Shown one piece after another: positions 58,751 to 64,000 of a DNA stretch of 64,000 nt (positions within the stretch are counted from its first letter, which is position 1; each line of letters opens with the position of its first letter). Both the position numbers and the translations under genes were made by a program. The stretch covers positions 147,501 to 211,500 of the forward strand of contig JAIUJO010000726.1 in NCBI GenBank assembly GCA_023846275.1, read 5' to 3'. A model generated the notes under the pieces. It was not told where the DNA came from. It saw nothing but the letters and a program-made list of their open reading frames with translations, and did not search any database. The DNA comes from Vanilla planifolia. Lineage: Eukaryota > Streptophyta > Magnoliopsida > Asparagales > Orchidaceae.

Positions 58751-58802
58751 CTACACAAACATTTGTGTGTGTTTGTCTACACAAACATTTGTGCGTATGT
58801 GC
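58751..58802 (-). repeat. 26-bp tandem duplication with internal hairpin
   Basis: CTACACAAACATTTGTG at 58,751 and 58,777. Each copy holds CACAAA, a two-base spacer, TTTGTG, a self-complementary stem. The copies are followed by GTGTGTTTGT and CGTATGTGCG respectively, so the second unit diverges at its end. Confidence 0.85.
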
Positions 58803-60345
58803 GTGTTTTTGTGTGCATGTGCATGTGTGTCTGTGTGTGTGTATGCTTGTGTGTATGAGAGCCTGTTTCTACATGTGTGTATGTGTATGCATGCATATAA
58901 GTGTGCATGTGTTTGTGCTTTTCATATGTGTGTACATATGTGTGGTGTGGATATATTATTACATGAGTGTGTTAGCCTATATGTGTGTGCATATGCATTT
59001 ATTTGTATACTCATGTGTTTTTATATGTGGGCTTGTGTGTTCATACACGTGTGTGCGTGTGCATGCATACATACATGTATGTGTGTGTGCATGCATAAGT
59101 GCATGTGTGTGGGGTGGGGGTTGCATGTGTGTGCATGTATATATGTGGATGTGCATATGAATGTGTGCAGGTGTTTGTGTGTGTGTTTGTGTCCATGAGT
59201 GTACATTACGTGCATGCTTAACAATGTGAGTGTGTGTGTGTATGTGTGTATGGGATTATGTATGTATGGGTATGCATGAATGCATGTGCATGTGTTTGTG
59301 TGTGGGGGTCTATGTTGGTTTTTGTGTGTGTTAGCATGCGTGCATGCATGTGTGTGTGACTATAAGCATGCACATATGTGCATGAGTGAGTGCATTGGAG
59401 CATGTGTGTGTTCAAGTGTGTAGGTGTGTGTGTGCTAGCATATGCATACACATGTGTGTATGTGGTGTGTGCACATGTGCACTTGTGTTCATGTGTGTGT
59501 GCACAGGCATGTCTTTACATGTGTGTGTGTGCATGTGTGCATACATGTACTTGTGTGTGTGCATATGTGAGTCTGTGTGCATGTCTATTTAGTTTGTGTG
59601 TTTGGGCATTTCCATGTTTATATGCATGTGCATGTGCTTGCATGCATGTGTGAATGTGTGTGTGTGCATGGAAGTATATTTTTGTGCATGCATGCATGCG
59701 TGTGCTTGTTTATGTGTGTGTGCGTTGGTTCATGCATGAGTGCTCTTGAGTTTGCATGTGTATTGTGTGTGTAAGTATGTGAAGGTGATGTGGGTGTGTG
59801 TGCATGCATTTATTTGCATCAATGTATGTGTGCATGCTTGTCTATGTATGTGTGTTCATCTATGTGGTTATATGCATGCATCCAGGTGTGAGTGTGCGGG
59901 TGTGTGTGTATGTTTGCACAAGTATGTATGGGTTTGTGTGCATGTACTTGTGCATGTGTGAGTGCATATGCATGCTTGTGTTTGCATGTGAGTGTACATA
60001 TGTATGTGTGTGTGCAGGTGTGTGTGAATGTGTGTGTTTTTCTATGTATGTATGTTCATATGCGTGTTTGTACGTGTATATGTCCATGTGCTTTTGTGCG
60101 AGTGTGCATACATGTTGTATGTGTTTGTGTTGTGTGCATGTATGTCTGTATGCTTTTATGTTCGTATCTATGTGCATGTGTGTGAGCATATATGCATGTG
60201 CAAGTGTTTTTGTGTGTATAGACCGGCATGTGTGTTTGTGTTTGTATGTGTTTTGTATATTTTTGTGTGGGTGTGAATGTGTATGTGTGCCTACGTGTGT
60301 GTATGTGTGTATACATGTGTTTGTGTGTCATATGCACGTGTGTGA

Positions 60346-60460
60346 GTGTTCATGCACACAAGTATGTGTGTGTGTGTGTTAATGTGTGCATGAGTGTGTT
60401 CATAAGTGAGCATGTGTCCATGCATGTGTTCATGCACACAAGTATGTGTGTGTGTGTGTT
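60346..60460 (-). repeat. 35-bp perfect direct repeat, offset 80
   Basis: Copies at 60,346-60,380 and 60,426-60,460 are identical, starting GTGTTCATGCACACAAGTAT and ending in a GT run. A 45-base spacer separates them. Confidence 0.9.
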
Positions 60461-63400
60461 CATTGTTGCAGGTGTGTGAATGTGCACACAAGCATATATG
60501 TGTTTGTTTATACATGTGTGTGTGCATTTGTGCATGTGCATATGTGTGAATGTACATGTGTGTCTACATGTGTGTGTATGTCTATGTGTGCATGCATATG
60601 TGTGTGTATTTATGTTTGCTTGTGTGTGCCTATGTGTGCATGTGTGTGTGTATCCATGCATATGTGGATGTGTAGTCAAGTTTGTGCATGCACATGTACA
60701 TGCATGTGTGCTGCTACATGCACATGTTTGTGTGCATGTATGTGTCTGCATATGTGTGTGTGTAGGTTTGTGAGTGTGTTTGTGTGTGTGTATGTGTATG
60801 TGGTGTATACATGTGTAAATTTGTCTCCTTTTGAGTGTGTGTACATGTGTGCATGTCTTCCATTAAGAGTGTGCGGGTGTGTGTCCTAGTGTGACTTTGT
60901 TTGCGAGTGAGTACATTAAGTGTGCATGCACATGTGTGTCTGTGCATGTATATTTGTGTGTGCATACACATGTGCATATTTGGGTGTACGCATGTGAGTA
61001 TGTGGGTGTGTGTGCATGTGTGTGGATATGCATGTCTGTGGTTGTGTGTGTCCATGCAAGTTTGTGCATATGTGTGCATATGAGTGTGTGTGTGTGTCTG
61101 CATGCCTATGTATGTGTGTGTGAGCACATGTGTGTGTATTTTTGAGAGTGCAATGCATGCATATGTGTGTGCATATGCACACACATGTGCATGTGTGCTC
61201 ATGCACGTGTTGTATGCAATTGTGTTTGCTTGTGTTTATGTTTTCTTATGTGTACAGTGTATGCATCTATGTTCCTCTAAGTGTGTGTCTATCTATGTGA
61301 TTAAATTTATGCTTGTGTATGTGGGTTTACGTGTCTTTGCATGTGCATATATGTGTGTTGGTGTGTGTGTATGCTTACATATGTTTGTGTGTGCATGCAT
61401 AGGTGTGTGTGTGTGAGAGCCTTGTGTACGTGTGTGTGGGTATCAGCATATGTGTGTACATTCATGTATGCATGCCTTTTTGAGTGCGTTAGTGCATGTG
61501 CATGTGTGCTCATGTGATCAATATATGTAGGTGCATATATGTATATAGATGTATGTGTGTGCATTTATGCATTTATGATTTTTTGTGTAAGCATGTACAT
61601 GTGTGTGTGTGTGTGAGCCAGTGTGTGCATGTGTTTGAGCATTTTCATATGTGTGTGAGTGTCTGTCTGTGTGGGTGCATGCATGTGTGCATGCTTGTAT
61701 AATAGTATGTGTGTGCAAGTGTGTGCTTATTCATGTACATCTGTGTTTATGTGCTAGTGTAGAGTGTGTGCATATGTGCATGTGCATGTTTCTATGTTGG
61801 TACAAACATGTGTGTGTGATTGTATGCATCTTTGTGTGTGTGCCTTTATGAGTGAGTGTAGGTGTGCATCTCTATGCATGTACATATATGTGATTGGCCA
61901 TGCGTGTCTACTTATGTGTGCACATGCTTGTGTATGCTCTTATGCTCATTTGAGTGCGCTTTTATTTGTGCGTGCTTGTGTGTGCATGTACATACGTGTG
62001 TGTATCCATAAGTGTGTGCATGTGTGCATGTGCCCTAGTTCATATGTGTGTGTGAGTGCATATGCGTGTGCCTGTGAGTGTACATGTGTGCATATGTCTG
62101 TGCATAGTGTGTGTACGTGTGTGTATTTGCAAGTGTAATTTTGTGTACAAGTTAGTGTCTATGTGTGTGTATGTGTGTGCATATGTGGCTTATATGAATG
62201 TGTTGATGTGTGTATACTTATGCATGTGCTTGTCTACATGTGCATTTTTGTGTATGTTAATGTGTGTGTTAATGTTGGTGTATGTGTATGTGTGTGCACA
62301 TGTGTATGCTTTTTTGAATGTATGTGTGCTTGTGTGCAAGTGACTATGTGCATGTGTGTATGTGTGCATGCGTGTGTGCTTATGTGTTGCTGTGTGTGTG
62401 TGCATGCCTTTGTGCATGTATACAAATTTTTGGGCATGTTGTATGTGTATGTTTTTGTGTGAATGCATGTCTATGAGAGTGTGTGCATGTGTGTGTGTAT
62501 GCATGTCTATGGGTGTGTGTGTGTGGGTGTGTGCTTGTGTTTGCGCGTGCATGTGCGTGTGCATGTGTTTGTGTAGGTGTGCGTTTAAGTTTGTGTGCAC
62601 TTGCATGTGCATGTGTCGATGTGTAGTGTGGGTGAGTGAAATCATGTTTGTGCGTGTGTGTGTGTGAGTGTGCGTGTGTGTGCATGTAAGCATGTTTGCT
62701 TATGTTTTTGTGCATATGTGTGTATGGTTGCATATGTCTATGCTTATGTGGATGTATGTATATGTGTGTGCATGTGGGTGTACATGTGTATACATATGTG
62801 TCTACTTGCGCATGTGCTTATATGTGAGCATATGAGTGTGTGTTGCATGTGCATGTGCATGTGTGTATATGAATACATGAGTGTGTGTGTGTGTGTGTGT
62901 ATGTACATGTACATATGTGTGTGTGTTTGTGTGCATATGTGGATGTGGGTGTGTGCAAGTGCATGTGTGTTCATGTGTGAGTGCATGTGCATGACTGCAT
63001 GGGTACACTTATGCATGTGAGAAGTTGCACATCTGTGTGTGCAGGTGCATATGCTTTTGCATTTGTGTCTGTGTTTGTGCAAATGAGCGTGCATGCATGC
63101 ATCTTTGCATTCACGTGCATGCATTTGTGTCATCATTCACATGTGCGTTAGTGTGTTTGTGTGAGCGTGTTTGTCTCTCTATGTATGTGTGTGAGCATGT
63201 TTGTGTGGTCATTGTAGGTGTGCATGTGTATGTCTATGTGTATATGTGTGCGAGCAAGTGCACAAGCATGTGTATTTGAATATGTGTGTGCATGCATGTT
63301 AGCTTGTGCACACATGTGTGTACATTAGCATATGTGCATGTGTGAGTGTAATTGCTTGCATTGATGCTTGTGTGTGCATGTGCATGGTTTGGATGTATGC

Positions 63401-63559
63401 AAGTTGTGAGTGCATTCATGTCTACTTGTGTGTGTGCTTGCATATGTGTGTGTGTGTGTGTATGAGCATGTATGTGCATATGCATATGTGTGCTTTGGTG
63501 TTGTATTTATGTGCATACTTGTGTGTGTGTGCATGTGTGTTGGGTTGGTATACATGCAT

Positions 63560-63960
63560 GTGTGTGTGGTTATGCATATGCATGTGTGTGGGTGTTTGTG
63601 TGTGTATGTTTGCTTGAGTGTGTGCATGTGTGTGTTTCTGTGTAAGTGTGTATGTGTGTGGGTTTATGTATGTTTGTGTGTTATGTGTGCATTTTTATGT
63701 ATGCATGTGGGTTTGGGTATGTGTGTACATATACAAGTGTGTGTGTCTGTGCATGTGTGTGCATATGTGTGTAGGTGTTTGTATATGTATGCATGTGCAA
63801 GGGCATGTATGTATTTGTGTGCCTATGTGTTGGCTTGTGTTTGCATGTTTGTGCATGTGCATGTGCAAACATGGGTGCATGTGTGCTTATGTTTGCATGC
63901 ATGCACGAGTGCATTTGTGTGCTTATGAGTAAGCACCTATATTTTTGTGCATGTGTAAGT
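63560..63960 (-). repeat. Family E copy E5, inverted, in right GT block
   Basis: The minus strand reads ACTCATAAGCACACAAATGC (about 63,930), CACATGCACCCATGTTTGC, CATACCCAAACCCACATGC (about 63,725), CATACATAAACCC and CACACAAACACCCACACAC. These follow the order of 9,420-9,560 and of 17,270-17,640. It ties the right GT block to the left AC block as inverted homologues. The upstream part of the unit would lie beyond the window end. Confidence 0.75.
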
Positions 63961-64000
63961 GTGTACATGTGTGTTTGTGTTTGTGCATGTGTGTGGGTTT

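Larger units (their letters stand above)
53863..64000 (-). repeat. CA/TG array, GT polarity, right block
   Basis: From 53,863 the plus strand is TG-rich (GTGTGCATGTGTG words) up to the window end, the reverse complement in style of the block left of the island. It holds a pure TG run of 30 bases at 55,022-55,051, an inverted family B copy at 54,340-54,900 and an inverted family E copy at 63,560-63,960. It also holds several small exact duplications. No gene seen. The block is open at the right edge, so its full size is unknown. Confidence 0.95.

Noticed and set aside
53863..64000. TG-rich block as a telomere
   Set aside because: No plant TTTAGGG, vertebrate TTAGGG or other regular telomere unit is visible. 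The block is irregular, internal and shares duplicated segments with the AC blocks.

Overview
This window is almost entirely non-coding repeat DNA from a nuclear genome, most likely a plant. About 60.5 of the 64 kb is one very large, decayed CA/TG array. One strand is built from CA, CACA, ATGCACA and ATACACA words, so it is low in G and mostly alternating purine-pyrimidine. The only sequence of another kind is an AT-rich island of about 3.5 kb at 50,350-53,862. It holds a dead Ty1/copia retrotransposon of plant type on the minus strand. I see no intact protein gene, rRNA, tRNA, CRISPR array or bacterial feature. The organism call rests on the copia remnant alone.

Layout. 1 to about 30,125: CA-rich on the plus strand ('AC polarity'). 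About 30,126-32,850: the same repeat with strands exchanged ('GT polarity'). About 32,851-50,349: AC polarity again. 50,350-53,862: copia island. 53,863-64,000: GT polarity to the window end. Both window ends lie inside the array, so its true length is unknown.

The array is not a featureless microsatellite. Rare words recur in the same order hundreds of bases to kilobases apart, which shows old long-period duplication beneath the CA noise. I followed two families by eye. Family E is at 7,770-8,180, 9,130-9,745, 17,034-17,640 and 46,185-46,265 in AC orientation, and at 30,880-31,175, 32,070-32,430 and 63,560-63,960 in GT orientation. Family B is at 12,925-14,640 and 33,180-35,960 in AC orientation, and at 54,340-54,900 in GT orientation. 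The GT stretches therefore contain true inverted copies of AC-stretch sequence. The 30.1-32.9 kb block looks like an inverted relative of the 7.8-9.4 kb stretch.

The copia remnant reads, in its own sense direction (high to low coordinates): a gag C-terminal part with a damaged zinc knuckle, a protease remnant, a trace of the GAG-pre-integrase domain, a reverse transcriptase with YMNN in place of YVDD, an RNase H remnant, a polypurine-like tract and a possible 3' LTR. The 5' LTR, the gag N-terminus and the whole integrase core are missing. The array changes polarity across this island.

The many long open frames in the array are by-products of the repeat and are not annotated as genes. All percent identities are by-eye estimates; no alignment program was run.
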